NCBI GenBank assembly: GCA_948567375.1 | Contig: OX419761.1 | Span: 40,054,501 to 40,118,500, forward strand | Source of the DNA: Lunularia cruciata | Lineage: Eukaryota > Streptophyta > Marchantiopsida > Lunulariales > Lunulariaceae | Direction of reading: 5' to 3' | DNA length: 64,000 nucleotides | Shown: piece by piece, positions 42,480 to 54,750 of the stretch | How the letters are laid out: each line of letters opens with the position of its first letter | Position numbering within the stretch: position 1 is the stretch's first letter | Made by a program: the position numbers and the translations under genes | Notes under the pieces: generated by a model | Databases searched by the model: none | The model's input: the letters and a program-made list of their open reading frames with translations, nothing else | Told to the model about the DNA's origin: nothing

Positions 42480-44470
42480 AACTTTGTTCATATTCTTCAT
42501 GGCATTGAACAATGTTCCAACACTTAGGAAGGTCCACCAATGGATGAATACCATGAGTTCAAGAGAGCTTACTTGGAAGAGATTGAGGTATAGAAATAGT
42601 ATTGGTCTCAATACTACATCTCCACCACTTTAGGCTTGGTTTCTAGGGATAGATCAATAATACCCATGAGTTCTAGCTCTAGTAGCATTGGTGTATCTAG
42701 TAGAGGTACACAAGTAAAGGTATTGTTGCAAGAGGTGGTGCAATATTGGGGTTTATCCCATGGTGAAGTTCTTCCATCGTTTGAGGCAAAACTACTAAAA
42801 AGTGCGGATTGATAAGGTAAAGAGCTTGCAAGAGTTCCAATGGAAGGCTAGAAAGAGCTTATGCAAGGCATACACTTTCATGAGATGGTTGATCAATTTC
42901 ACTTAGGGAGTTATTAAAGCCCAAGGAGTCCAATTTTGGTATGGGATCCTAGATAGGAAGCTACAACATAAAGTATATGGTGTTATATTGTTACAAGTTA
43001 CCTTACCTACTTTGGCTATGGTCTTTAGTTTGGCTGAGCATAATAAGCTCAACATGGTGGAAGAGAGAGTGGTGATATTTGGATTTAGTAGAGAGATCTC
43101 ATCTATAAATGTTATTTCTTCTAGAGTGCAATAGAATGCACCACATTATGTTGGCTTCCAAAGGCAAAGTGGATAGCCTAGATCTTATGGAGCAAGTAGA
43201 AGGCCTAGTGTAGCTAGACCTTTACCTTCATTTTTAGGTTAGCAATAGCTAGTGAGTAGTGGTGTTGCTTGCTAGACTTGTAATTGACATCACCAAAAGA
43301 GAAACTGCACTCAAGGCAATGGACATGATACCTCTAGTGTATCATAACCAACATAGAGATAGTGTGACCAATGCACAAATTTGGTCACCCTAGTGACCAA
43401 TGCTTAGACCTTCACCTAGAGTGGTAAGGTTGCTATGGTAGGTAGTAGAGAAGCTTTAGGTCATGGAGGACAAGGTGGTAGTATAGAACCTACATCTTGC
43501 CATGTAACACCTATTTGTGCATGTGTGTGGTATTGTGATATTTAGCTCGGTATTACAAGTACTTGAGAGATATTATTTATATAGAGATAAAATATGGTTC
43601 TACATTAGTCATGATTAGCTAAAGTTAGTCATACCTAAGATAGTGGGGACCTTACTTTAGAGGAAGTGGAAAAAATGAGCACCACTATTTTGGATTCTAG
43701 TGTGTTGACTTGGTATTATTCCTAGGTGTTTGGCTTTGAGGAAAGAGTTGAGAACTCTTGGGCCCGCAAGCCTTTTTGTTTTGGATTCTTCTATAGTCTA
43801 AGGATAGCCCATCTGAAGGAATTCTTGACTTAGTGGTTGGGTCAAGATAAGACCACATACTTAGGAGAATATGCCCATGTGAATGGATATTCCTTTCTAC
43901 ATTTTGACTTTACTTGACTTTCAGTCTAGTAACTTGAGTTACTATAATAATTAGTTACTTTGGTATGTAACTATTTCACAAGTATATAATCAAGGGATGA
44001 GGAGGTACTAATCATCCTTTCATTTTGCAACTATCTCTCTCTCATTGAGTTCTCTAGTGAGCAATGTCTTGAGTCTTGGAGTGTTAGCCTTGGAGAAGTA
44101 TGATGAAGTTGGGGTTCTTTGCCTTCTTAGTCCATGGTGCACTACCATAATAGCCATCAGAGGTTCATCTTGAGTGAGAGACAGGCTGGCTCATAGTCCT
44201 TGCTTCCAATAGAACCATGGCTACTCAGATTGAGCAATTGGAGCAAAGATTGGCTTGCATGGCCATAACTTAGGTTCAAGTGGTGAGGTTTCCACCCCTT
44301 ATGCTAGTGATAGAGATGTCCTAGACTTTATGTGCAAAATGACATAGGTTGATGCACCTATTGTAGTGATTAGGAGTGCAAATATGTGCTCTTGCACCTA
44401 AAAGAGCATTATGGAGTTGGATTGACAAAGAAGAGAGGCTGGTAGATAGGTCAGACTTCCCTATTCTTTT
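42480..44470 (+). pseudogene. Gag of MTase-gypsy copy 2
   Basis: Matches copy 1 gag from its first base at 42660, including the Ser-rich start MSSSSSS and the region before the zinc knuckles. The first knuckle near 43270 reads C-T-C-N with the H and C retained (HHQKRNC); the second is damaged. A roughly 690-base insertion (43503 to about 44190) interrupts the segment after the knuckles, and gag-type sequence resumes at 44217 (ATGGCTACTCAGATTGAGC). Chromovirus C then inserts at 44471. Confidence 0.65.
43503..44190 (+). repeat. Putative solo LTR inserted in gag of copy 2
   Basis: Sequence absent from copy 1, beginning TGTAACACCTATTTGTGC. A TATA-like AAGTATATAATCAAG lies near 43981-43995, with a transcribed-region style sequence after it. 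The right end is not sharp and no target duplication is certain. A TCTTG occurs near both ends. Confidence 0.4.
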
Positions 44471-44892
44471 TGTAAAAGACCAAAACCGAGGAGAGAAATA
44501 GGAGAATGGAAACTCACATTGGGACACTTGAATGACGGAAAACTCCAAATCCTAGCATGAGCTTCGGCCTTGGTATTTATAGGTAGCATAAAAGACCCTT
44601 GAAGTTTCTCAAGAAGCTTCCTTGAGCCGCTTTCTTGGAGTGCAAGCCAAGTTAACTAGGAAGCTTCTCAAGAAGCTTCCTTCTAGAAGCCGTCTACTTG
44701 GCATGCAAGCTAAGCTAGTTAGAAGCTTCTAGAAGCTTCCTTCTAGAAGCTACCTGCTTAGGGCGCAAGTTAACTAGTTGGGAGGCTTCCCAAGAAGCTT
44801 CTTAGATGCTTCTAGAATATTCTAGGCTATTTTGTCTTTTTCTCTACTTTGTAAGCCCGACTAACTTTGTTGCTAAACTCCATATTGTTACA
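44471..44892 (-). repeat. 3' LTR of chromovirus C
   Basis: Starts TGTAAAAGACC, ends ATTGTTACA. Three-unit heat-shock-element match TTCTAGAATATTC at 44810-44822. Confidence 0.9.
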
Positions 44893-44958
44893 TATTCCCC
44901 TGCCGCTAGTAAGTGATGTCCTCGTCGCCAGTGAAGCTTTGAATTCCTTGATGGCCGT

Positions 44959-45879
44959 TTATGCATTTTGGAGGTGGGAAAGAGGTTCCCATGTAGCATC
45001 ATGAAGGGGATACCCTTTCCAAAGGACCTTGTACTCTGTATGTTGGCAACGGCCTCGTTGAATATGGCAACGTGCAAGGATATGATCAACTTTGTATTCC
45101 TCATGATCATTGATAGGGACAGGAAGAGGGGGAGGTTGGACTCGAGAGGAAAAGGAAGAGGGGTTAGGAACAAAGGGTTTCAACTTGGAAACATGAAAGA
45201 CAGGATGGATATGCATGTGACAAGGCAAGGCAAGTTGATAAGCAACAGGAGAGACAATGTGTGTGATATCAAAGGGTCCTATCCAATTAGGGGCAAGTTT
45301 ACAAACTTGGGTATCAAGTGGGAGAGGGAGGTTACTAGAGGATAGCATGACTTTATCACCAATTGCAAAGGTGAGATCACGACGATGGTGGTCTGCATAT
45401 TGTTTTTGGCGATTTTGAGCAATAAGGAAGTGAGACCTGGCTTGTTGGAGAGATTGGGATATAGTGGTCAAGAATGTGGAAGTATGAGGAACCTGAGAAG
45501 GAGGGGGAGCAAGAAGAGAATCTAGAACAAGTGGATCTTGGCCAAAATTGAGAAAGAAGGGAGAAAATCCGATGCTTGCCTGTTTGGAATTGTTGTAGGC
45601 AAATTCTGCAGCTGCAAGACATTCATCCCAATTGGTATGGTGGACATTGACAAAGGTCCGCAACATATCCTCCAATGCACGATTTGCACGTTTGGTTTGT
45701 CCATCCATTGGAGGATGATAGGCCGTGGACAAAGCAAGCTTGGTGCCGAGTATCTGGAAGAGTGCTTGCCAAAACTTCCCGGTAAATTGAGGATCACGGT
45801 CGGAGATGAGTACACGTGGCATCCCATGATGCTTGAAGATGTTGTTGAAGTAGATTTGTGCTAAGGTTGGAGCATCCAC
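44959..45879 (-). pseudogene. Integrase core and chromodomain of chromovirus C (306-codon open frame)
   Basis: The frame starts in the core (MDAPTLAQIYFNNIFKHHGM). It keeps the second catalytic Asp in VLISDRDPQF. The third acidic residue is changed: DGQTKRANR has Lys where Glu is expected (minus strand, near 45690), which should abolish strand transfer. The region [15 protein letters not shown] and a chromodomain, YKVLWKGYPLHDATWEP, follow. The zinc-binding N-terminus is at 45900-46300 in broken frames. Chromodomains bind modified histone tails and steer integration. Confidence 0.85.
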
Positions 45880-46524
45880 GGTATCACAAGTTGGTGCTTA
45901 GTGGATTTGCTTACTAAGCTTATTCACAAACACCACGATTGCGGTGTGTCCTTGTTTTGTCTTTGGCAAGGATATGATGAGATCCAAGCTCACATGCTCC
46001 CAGCAAGCGGATGCAATGGTGAGTGGTTGAAGGAGTCCACTTGGCTTCTGGTTCCTGGCCTTGTTACATTGGCAACTCTTACATGATCGGACAAAGTCTC
46101 AAACATCTCGTGTCATGTTGGGCCACCACCATTGGTGTTGGAGGGTGCCCAAGGTCTTGTCCACTCCCATGTGACCAGCTATTGGTAAATCATGGGCTTC
46201 TTGAAGGTGCACAAGTCAAAGATCACTTTTGGCTAGAACATAGATCTGGTCTGCATGGAATAAAAGGCCTTCCTTGAAGGAGAAGGTGTTGTGCTCCTTG
46301 TCGCATGCTGTCAAACGACCATGTACCATTTGGAAGAAGGGATCTTGTTGTAGAGCTTATTGAAACTCATTATGGACCTTAGGGTCAACGGACACCGTTG
46401 TAATTGCCGCCGTGATGAGAGGAAGAGACTTCAAATCAGGTCGTCGTGATAGAGCATCAAGGATGACATGGAACCGACCTGATTTGTACTCAAGTTTGAT
46501 GTCAAACAATTGGAGTTGCTCTTC

Positions 46525-47802
46525 TCATTGATGATGCCGACTCTTCATGTGCTCCAAGTGTAAGGTCTGCAACAATGGCTTGTGATCAGTTTGCATGATC
46601 ACTTGTTTCCCCAAGAGATAATGTCTCCATACCTTGCTGGCATATACCATTACAAGTTGTTCCCGATCTTGAGCAGAGTAATTTCTTTCAGCTGTATTTA
46701 GTCGGCAAGACACAAAGGCAATAGGATGTAGTCCATCTGGAAATTCTTGTTGCAACAGAGCTCCAATTGCAAAGTTAGAAGCATCAAAATCAACCACACA
46801 AGGTAGTTGAGGATCATATGGTTGTAGAATGGGTCTTGAAGACACCATATGCTTTAACTTCTGGAATGCTTCTTCATGCTTGGTGGTCCACTGGAAGCTT
46901 GAGTTCTCTCCCAAGAGGTCAGTCAATGGTGCAGCCACGTGAGCATAATAGTGGATGAACCGTCGGTAAAAACTGGCCAATCCATTGAATGCTCGTACTT
47001 CTATAGCATCCTTCAAGGTAGGCCAATCAGTAATGGCCTTGATCTTCTCTTCTTCTATCTTGATCCCCTCTGATGAGATCTTATGACCCAAGAAGGTAAC
47101 CTCCTTTTGCCAAAAAGTACACTTTGACTTCTTGTAGTAGAAATTCCATTGTTGTAGTCGTTTTAGGACTTCTTGCACATGATTCATGTGTTCTGCCTCT
47201 GTCCTACTATAGATTAGGATATCATCTAAGAACACCACCACGGACCGATCCAATAGTCCCTCCAACACCCAATGCATCTGATCCATGAAGATTGCTGGAG
47301 CATTAGTGAGTCCGAAAGGTAGAACTCTCCACTCAAAATGTCCATAACTTGTGTGAAAGGCAGTCTTTTGCACGTCCTCTCCTTCAATAGGAATTTGCCA
47401 ATAGCCGCTACAAAGATCTAGCTTGGAAAAGTATCGTGTTCCACTTAGTTGATCAAGCAGGTCATCGATCCGAGGCAAGGGATATGTATTCTTCACAGTT
47501 TGCTTATTGAGTCCATGGTAATCAATACAGAAACAAAGTCCTCCATCCTTCTTTGGAACAAATAGTACCGGTGCTCCCCAAGGAGAGGTACTATGTCGTA
47601 TGAAATCTTTCTCCAACAACTCTGTAAGTGTTGTTTGCAACTCCTCCAACTCCTTTGGTGAGAGCCAATAGATTGGTCTACTCACTGGAGTACTCCCTGG
47701 CAATAACTCAATCTTGAAGGGCATACCTTGATCGGAGGGTAATCCCTTTGGCCGATCATCCGGAAACACATTTGCAAACTCCTGAACTATCCGATCAACC
47801 AT
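46525..47802 (-). pseudogene. RT and RNase H of chromovirus C (425-codon open frame)
   Basis: The longest open frame in the window. It begins MVDRIVQEFANVFPDD, then runs through the RT fingers ([19 protein letters not shown]) and [20 protein letters not shown]. The active site FLDDILIYS lies near residue 200. RNase H follows with VDFDASNFAIGALLQQE and TDHKPLLQTLHLEHMKSRHH. It ends at a TGA where relatives read Trp. The upstream reading frame continues into the 20-residue repeat linker after a stop near 47840. It is the best-preserved RT here and could be dated against relatives. Confidence 0.88.
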
Positions 47803-47838
47803 TGCTTGATGAGGCTCTTGGCCCTCCTCAGATTGTTC

Positions 47839-48681
47839 TTATGCAATCGGCTTGATCCACACCGAGAATACAAACTTATCTTCCTCCAAAGCTTGCTCTA
47901 TGGCCAGTTCATTAACAAACTTCCTTTCCAAGGACTCATCTCTCTTCCAAGCTTGCTCCATGGTTGCCTTCTTGGCAAACTTCCCATCTTGCGACTCATC
48001 TCTCTTCCAGATTTGCTCTATGGCTTGAGGTCGAGACCAAGTTGTTGCGACCAAGGAATCAAAATGCTCAGCCAATTGCATGGCTTCTTCTATGTTTTGT
48101 GGCTCCCGCATGGTCACCTCCAATTTGGTTCGTGACTTCAATCCTTGCACAAATCAATCCAAAACCTCACCTTCTTGGATATCTAGAATTTGCATGATGA
48201 TGTTCTGAAATTGTGTGATGTAGCTTCTCACTGAGCCAATCTGCCTCAACTCCACCAATTTATCTCATGCGGCTTGAGTGGTGTTTATTGTTTGAAATTG
48301 ACCAAGTATTGCATCTTTGAATTCTGCTCATGTCAAAATTGGTGTAACAATTTGTCGTTCAGCTCTTTCTACTCGGAATCGCCACCAAAGCTTTGCCACG
48401 CCATCCAATTGGCTAGAAGCCAAGAGAATTTGTTTCCGTTCGTCTTGAAGATTGGTGGCTTCAAAGTAACATTTGCAGTCAAACACAAAATTCTCTATTG
48501 TGCCTGGAAGATTCTTGCCTTTAAATACCTTGGGTTTCAGAAATCGAATGTGATCTTCTCCATCTCGAACTAGCACTTTGTCTATCTGTTCTCGTCGTTG
48601 CTGGTCTCATTCATCCAACAATTGAGTAAGATGCTTGATTTGTTGTTGCATTGCAAGGATAACATCCGGTATTGCCGCCAT
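47839..48681 (-). pseudogene. Gag of chromovirus C fused in frame to the pre-RT linker
   Basis: Gag starts at the ATG ending at 48681 and reads through a capsid region (GKNLPGTIENFVFDCKCYFEA, 48328-48576). The next open frame, 47839-48150, begins with capsid sequence (LKSRTKLEVTMREPQNIEEA) and after TTWSRPQ changes directly to linker repeats (AIEQIWKRDESQDGKFAKK). The zinc knuckle and protease are deleted, and the join keeps the frame. Stops occur upstream near 48150-48330. Confidence 0.8.
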
Positions 48682-48939
48682 CGCTACCACTCTATTCCAC
48701 TACACTCAATTTATCTATTTGATTAACACATAGATACAACACGTCCACTGTTCTCCATAAGTTACAACTGGAAGTATCAAGGGTTCCTCTGACACGGTGA
48801 TCATATGTAGAAAATCTTGCCCAAAACGCGAGGTGATGAATTGTGTGAAACGATGCTTTGGTAATATTTGGACATGAAAGTCCCAATGGTTTGGTGGAAG
48901 TGGATTTGGTGGTCCATAAATTCCATCCATCCCATTCTT

Positions 48940-48951
48940 GCTCTGATACCA
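48940..48951 (-). promoter_or_regulatory. tRNA-iMet primer-binding site of chromovirus C
   Basis: TGGTATCAGAGC on the minus strand, one base after the 5' LTR. The same 12 bases occur in D at 55860-55871, with single changes in A (10151-10162) and B (28568-28579). Confidence 0.85.
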
Positions 48952-48952
48952 A

Positions 48953-49360
48953 TGTAAAAGACCGAAACCGAGGAGAGAAATAGGAGAATGGAAACTCACA
49001 TTGGGACACTTGAATGAGGAAAAACTCCGAATCCTAGCATGAGCTTCGGCCTTGGTATTTATAGGTAACATACAAGACCCTTGAAGCTTCTCAAGAAGCT
49101 TCCTTGAGCCGCTTTCTTGGAGTGCAAGCCAAGTTAACTAGGAAGATTCTCAAGAAGCTTCCTTCTAGAAGCCGCCTACTTGGCGTGCAAGCTAAGCTAG
49201 TTAGGAGCTTCTTGAAGCTACTTGCTTAGGGCGCAAGTTAACTAGTTGGGAAGCTTCCCAAGAAGCTTCTTAGATGCTTCTAGAATATTCTAGGCTATTT
49301 TGTCTTATTCTCTACTTCGTAAGCCCGACTAACTTTGTCGCTAAACTCCATATTTTTACA
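48953..49360 (-). repeat. 5' LTR of chromovirus C
   Basis: Starts TGTAAAAGACC, ends ATTTTTACA. TATTTATAG (TATA box on minus) near 49056-49064; TTCTAGAATATTC at 49278-49290. Confidence 0.9.
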
Positions 49361-50570
49361 CTTTTACTCTCTCCAAGGCACTATAGATAATATCTATGGC
49401 TCCTAGATGTCCTAATGCAGGTGTGGCAGGAAGTGATGGAGTGCATGATGGCCTAGATACTAGTCAACCACCTACTAATATACAAACTGAGTCTAGCACA
49501 ATGTTGGAGGTGGCTCAATTGATTATGCGCTTCCTTTTGTTCTCAACCATTGACATTGTTACATTAGAAGTTGACCAAGCTCTAGTATTCTGGTTGGCTG
49601 CCACACTTTGTGAGAGTAGGGATGATGTGGTTCTTGCTTCTAGAGTAGGGGTGGTTGATAGTGGAGTTGATTTGGTTGAGGAGCATGGAATCCACTTGAT
49701 GACAAGTGGTTTATGGCAAGCAACAAGACATGCTAGGTTGGAGGAGTTACCAACTAGACATGCATTTTAGCCAGCTTAACTCACACCTAGAGTTGCCTTA
49801 TTGGAGAACTAGGGTGGGATTTTCCATTTGGTGGGACCTTCAAGGAAATTCTATACACAATAGAAGGTCTTATTAGACTTTGGTACACAAACCTTTACGT
49901 TGGGGAAGGTTACAATTGTTGATCTTGAACTATAGAAGACCAATGTAGAGAGGCATCCATTTCAGATCTAGATGTCTCTAAAGATGGTTTTACACATTAC
50001 ATCACATGTGGAGAGCTCATTGTCCAAATTTAGCATGGTCATTTAGTTGATAGCTCTATAGTGAGAGCTCAAGCCATAACAAAAATACTAGAGTCATATG
50101 ATGTGCTAATTGGTGGAGCATTGTCATACCCCATGGGTTTCAATATTAACTATTGGGAGGAGACAACTTCCTATAGGCTAGGTTGGTAGTCAAGTGAGGG
50201 ATGGATATGTTGCATATTAGTGCACTTTAGTAGTGGTAGTTTTGGTTCACTACAATTAGGGACTATGGAATCAATTTTAGCTTTCAATGGTTCCATTACT
50301 TGGCCTAGTGACTTATTGGAGGGGAATGCCCATGCACCATATACCCCAATACCAAAGGAGATAACTCACATTTGGAGTATGAGTGAGATTTTTTCATCCC
50401 CTTTGGATATTACATTGTGGAGTTTTGAGAAGGCATTGCAATAACATGTAGATTAGTGGTGCAGTAGGCTTGTAGTGACACCTTTTTCCACCAAGAGACT
50501 AGTGTGAGGTTGAGCTTCTAAAGTCTATTACCTTTTCACCTTTGGATACCACACTTATTGCTTGGCAATA
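49361..50570 (+). pseudogene. Protease and linker of MTase-gypsy copy 2
   Basis: An open frame, 49396-49770, starts MAPRCPNAGVAGSDGVHDG and matches copy 1 from about 1204. After a few stops the active-site segment reads VLLDFGTQTF, with DFG instead of D-S/T-G as in copy 1. The linker before the methyltransferase holds a frame, 50220-50444 (FGSLQLGTMESILAFNGSIT), that matches copy 1 near 2050. I do not recognise this linker. Confidence 0.6.
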
Positions 50571-50659
50571 TCCAGCAAAAGGAGTATGTCCATTGGACTT
50601 GTTTGGTAGGATTAGCACTAAACTAGCTATAGTACTACAAGCAAGAATATGAAATCAAA

Positions 50660-51073
50660 TGTAAAAGACCAAATCCAAGGAGAGAAATAGTAGAATGGAA
50701 ACTCACATTGGGACACTTGAATGAGGGAAAACTCCAAATGCCTAGCATGAGCTTTGGCTTTGGTATTTATAGGTAGCATACAAGGCCCTTGAGAAGCTTC
50801 TCAAGAAGCTTCCTCAAGCCGCTTTCTTAGAGTGCAAGCCAAGTTAAATAGGAAGTTTCTCAAGAAGCTTCCTTCTAGAAGCTGTCTACTTGGCGTGCAG
50901 GCTAAGCTAGTTGGAAGCTTGTAGAAGCTTCCTTCTAGAAGCTACTTACTTGAGGTGCAAGCTAAGCTAGCCAAGAAGCTTCCCAGATATTTCTGGAATA
51001 TTCTAGGCTACTTTGTCTTATGTGCTACTTTGTAAGCCCAACTAACTTTGTCGCTAAACTCCATATTGTTACA
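50660..51073 (-). repeat. 3' LTR of chromovirus D
   Basis: Starts TGTAAAAGACC, ends ATTGTTACA. Heat-shock-element match TTCTGGAATATTC at 50991-51003. Confidence 0.9.
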
Positions 51074-51093
51074 TTTTCCCCCGCTGCTAGTTA

Positions 51094-54000
51094 GTGACAT
51101 CCTCGTTGCTAGTGAAGCTTCGAATTCCTGGATGGCCATCTGTGCATTCTAGAGGTGAGAAAGAGGTTCCTCGGTGGCATCATGAAGGGATACCCTTTCC
51201 AAAGGACCTTGTACTCCGTATGTTGGCAACGGCCTTGTTGAATATGGCGCTATGCAAGGATACAATCAACTTTGTACTCCCCATGATCATTGATAAGGAT
51301 AGGAAGATGGGGAGGTTGGACTCGAGAGGAAAAGGAAGAGGGGTTAGGAACAAAGGGTTTCAACTTGGAAACATGAAAGACATGATGGATACTCATGTGA
51401 CAAGGCAAGGCAAGTCAATAAGCAACAAGAGAGACAATTAGGGTGATATCAAAGGGTCCTATCCAATTAGAGGCAAGTTTACAAACTTGGGTATCAAGTA
51501 GGAGAGGGAGGTTACTAGAGGATAGCATGACTTTATCACCAACTTCAAAGGTGAGATCACGACAATGGTAGTCCGCATATTGTTTTTGGTGATTCTGAGC
51601 AACAAGGAAGTGAGACTTGGCTTGTTGGAGAGATTGGGATATAGTGGTCAAGAATATGGAAGTATGAGGAACTTGAGATGGAAGGGGAGCAAGAAGAGAA
51701 TCAGGAACAAACGGATCTTGGCCAAAATTGAGAAAGAAAGGAGAGAATCTGGTGCTTGCCTGTTTGGAATTGTTGTAGGCAACTTCTGCAATGGCAAGAC
51801 ATTCATCTCAATTGGTATGGTGGACATTGACAAAGGCACGCAACATATCCTCCAATGTACAATTTGTACGTTCGGTTTGTCCAGCAGTTTGAGGATCATA
51901 GGCCGTGGACAAAGCAAGCTTGGTGCCGAGTATCTGAAAAAGTGCTTGCCAAAACTTTTTGGTAAATCGAGGATCACGGTTGAAGATGAGTACGCATGGC
52001 ATCCCATGATGCTTGAAGACATTGTCAAAGTAGATTTGCGCTAAGGTTGGAGCATCCACGGTATCATAGGTTGGTGCCAAGTGGATTTGCTTACTAAGCT
52101 TATCCATAAACACCACAATGGTGGTGTGTCCTTGTTTTGTCTTTGGCAAAGATGTGATGAGATCCAAGCTCACATGCTCCCAATGAGCTGATAGAATGAC
52201 AATCGGTTGAAAGAGTCTACTTGGGTTCTGGTTGTTGGCCGTGTTACGTTGGCAGCTCTCACACGATCGGAAAAATTCTTGAACATCTTGTGTCATGTTA
52301 GGCCACCACCATTGATGTTGGATGGTACCCAAGGTCTTTTCCACACCCATGTGACCAACGATGGGTAAATCATGGGCTTCTTGAAGGCGCACAAGTCAAA
52401 GATCACCTTTGGCAGGAACATAGATCCGGTCCGCATCAAATAGAAGGCCTTCCTTGAAGGAGAAGGTGTTGTACTCCTTGTCACTTATTGTTAGACAACT
52501 ATGTACCATTTGAAAAAAGGGATCTTGTTGTAGAGCTAACCAAAACTTGTTATGGATCTTGGGGTCAATTGACACCATCATAATTACTGTCGTGATGAGA
52601 GGAAGAGACTTCAAATCAGGTCGTTGTGATAGAGCAGTAGGGATGACATGGAACCGACCTGGTTTGTACTCAAGTTTGATGTCAAACAACTGGAGTTGCT
52701 CTTCCCATCAATGATGTTGACTATTCATGTGCTCCAGGTGTAAGGTCTGCAACAATAGCTTGTGATCAGTTCACATTATCACTTGTTTCCCCAAGAGATA
52801 ATGCCTCCATACCTTGGTGGCATATACCATTGCAAGTTGTTCCCGATCTCGAGTAGAGTAATTTCTTTCAGCTATATTTAATTGGCGAGACACAAAGGCA
52901 ATGGGATGTAGTCCATCTGGGAATTCTTGTTGCAACACAGATCCAATTGCAAAGTTAGAAGCATCAAAATCAACCACACAAGGTAGTTGAGGATCATATG
53001 GTTGAAGAATGGGTCTTGAAGACACCATATGTTTCAACTAGAATGCTTTGTCATGCTTGGTGTTCCATTGGAAGCTCAAGTTCTTTCCCAAGAGGTCAAT
53101 TGATGGTACAGTCACATGAGCATAATAGTGGATGAACCGCCGGAAAAAACTGGCCAATCCATTGAATGCCCATACTTTTGTTGCATCCTTTGGGGTAGGC
53201 TAATCAATAATGGCCTTGATCTTCTCTTCTTCCATCTTGATCCCTTCTAAGGAGATCTTATGACCCAAGAAGGTAACCTCTTTCTGCCAAAAGGCACACT
53301 TTGACTTCTTGCAATAAAATTTTCATTGTCGTAGTCATCTTAGGACTTCTCGCACATGATTCACATGTTCTGCCTCTGTCTTGCTATAGATTAAGATATC
53401 ATCCAAGAACACTACCACTGACTGATCCAATAGTCCATCCAACACCCAATGCATCTGATCCATGAAGATTGCTGGAGCATTAGTGAGTCCAAAAGGTAAA
53501 AACTCTCTCCACTCAAAATGCCCATACCTTTTGCAAAAGGTAGTCTTTTGCACATCCTCTCTATCAATTGGAATTTGCCAATAGCCACTGCAAAGATCCA
53601 ACTTGGAAAAGTAACGTGCTCCACTTAGTTGATCAAGCAAGTCATCAATCCGAGACAAGGGATATGCATTCTTCACGGTTTGCTTATTGAGCCAATGATA
53701 ATCAATACAGAAACAAAGTCCTCCATCCTTCCTTGGAACAAATAGTACCGGTGCTCCCCAAGGAGAGGTACTATGTCGTATGAAGTCCTTCTCCAACAAC
53801 TCTGTAAGTGTTGTTTGTAACTCCTCCAACTCCTTTGGTGAGAGCCGATAGATCGGTCTATTCACTGGAGTACTCCTTGGCAATAACTTGATCTTGAAGG
53901 GCATACCTCGATTGGATGGTAATCCCTTCGGCAGATCATCCGGAAACACATCCGCAAACTCCTTGACTATCCAACCAACCATTACTTGATGAGGCTCTTG

Positions 54001-54750
54001 GTCCTCCACAGATTGGTCTTGTGCAATTGGCTTGATCCACACCGCAAACATAGACTTATCTTCCTCTAAAGCTTGCTCTATGGTTGCTTTACTAACAAAC
54101 TTCTCTTCTAGGGACTCATCTCTCTTCCAAGCTTGCTCCATGGTTGCCTTCTTGGCAAACTTCCCATGGGACTCCACTTCCTTCAAGGTTTGCTCTATGG
54201 CTACCTTCTCAACAAACTTCCCATCTTGGGACTGACTATTCCTAGGTGTCTTACTTAGAGGTGCTAGACAACCTAATTGGAAATTCCTACCTTGGTGTTG
54301 TACTTGAATTTGGCGTCAAGTCCAATCAAATTGAACCTTATGACGTTCAAGCCAAGGTAGACCCAGAATGATATCATAGTGTAGAGGTGCCACTACAAAC
54401 CTCATACACTCCAAATACTCCTTCTCAATATTGAAGGTAATAGAATGCGATGTGCGGAATGCAGAACCCTTTCTATCGTCTGCCATCGTCAAACTACTTC
54501 CAATCACTGGCTTGATAGGAATACTCAATTCCTTTGCTACTTGCATAGACATGCAATTCTCTGAACTTCTAGAATCAACCAAAATCCTACAACCCTGATT
54601 AGATATCATACCTTGCAAGTGAAGCAAACTTGCATAGGTCGAGCCTTCAATCCCATTGGAACTAATCAAGCTCCCAATAGGCGGCTCAAATTCTCCTACT
54701 GGGATTCCTTGTTTCCCTAATCATTCCACTCCACAACCTCCACTTGGGTA
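51094..54750 (-). pseudogene. Pol of chromovirus D
   Basis: Protease lies at 54316-54669 (GCRILVDSRSSEN, ILGLPWLERH). The repeat linker and RT form a 283-codon open frame, 53335-54186, ending just after [15 protein letters not shown]; it carries one extra residue in [11 protein letters not shown]. An RNase H piece lies at 52771-53037 (VDFDASNFAIGSVLQQE). Integrase is at 51808-52392 with the HHCC part, FMDKLSK and a damaged third block (DPQTAGQTERTN) that keeps the Glu. The chromodomain at 51130-51260 is broken. Confidence 0.85.

Larger units (their letters stand above)
44471..49360 (-). mobile_element. Chromovirus C: nested Ty3/gypsy element with a gag-to-pol deletion
   Basis: LTRs at 44471-44892 (3') and 48953-49360 (5'). 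The target duplication CTTTT is exact (44466-44470 and 49361-49365). The primer site at 48940-48951 is a perfect TGGTATCAGAGC on the minus strand, and the polypurine tract lies at 44893-44905. At 4.89 kb it is about 750 bases shorter than B and D, because nucleocapsid and protease are deleted near 48024. It inserted into MTase-gypsy copy 2 between gag and protease. Confidence 0.95.
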
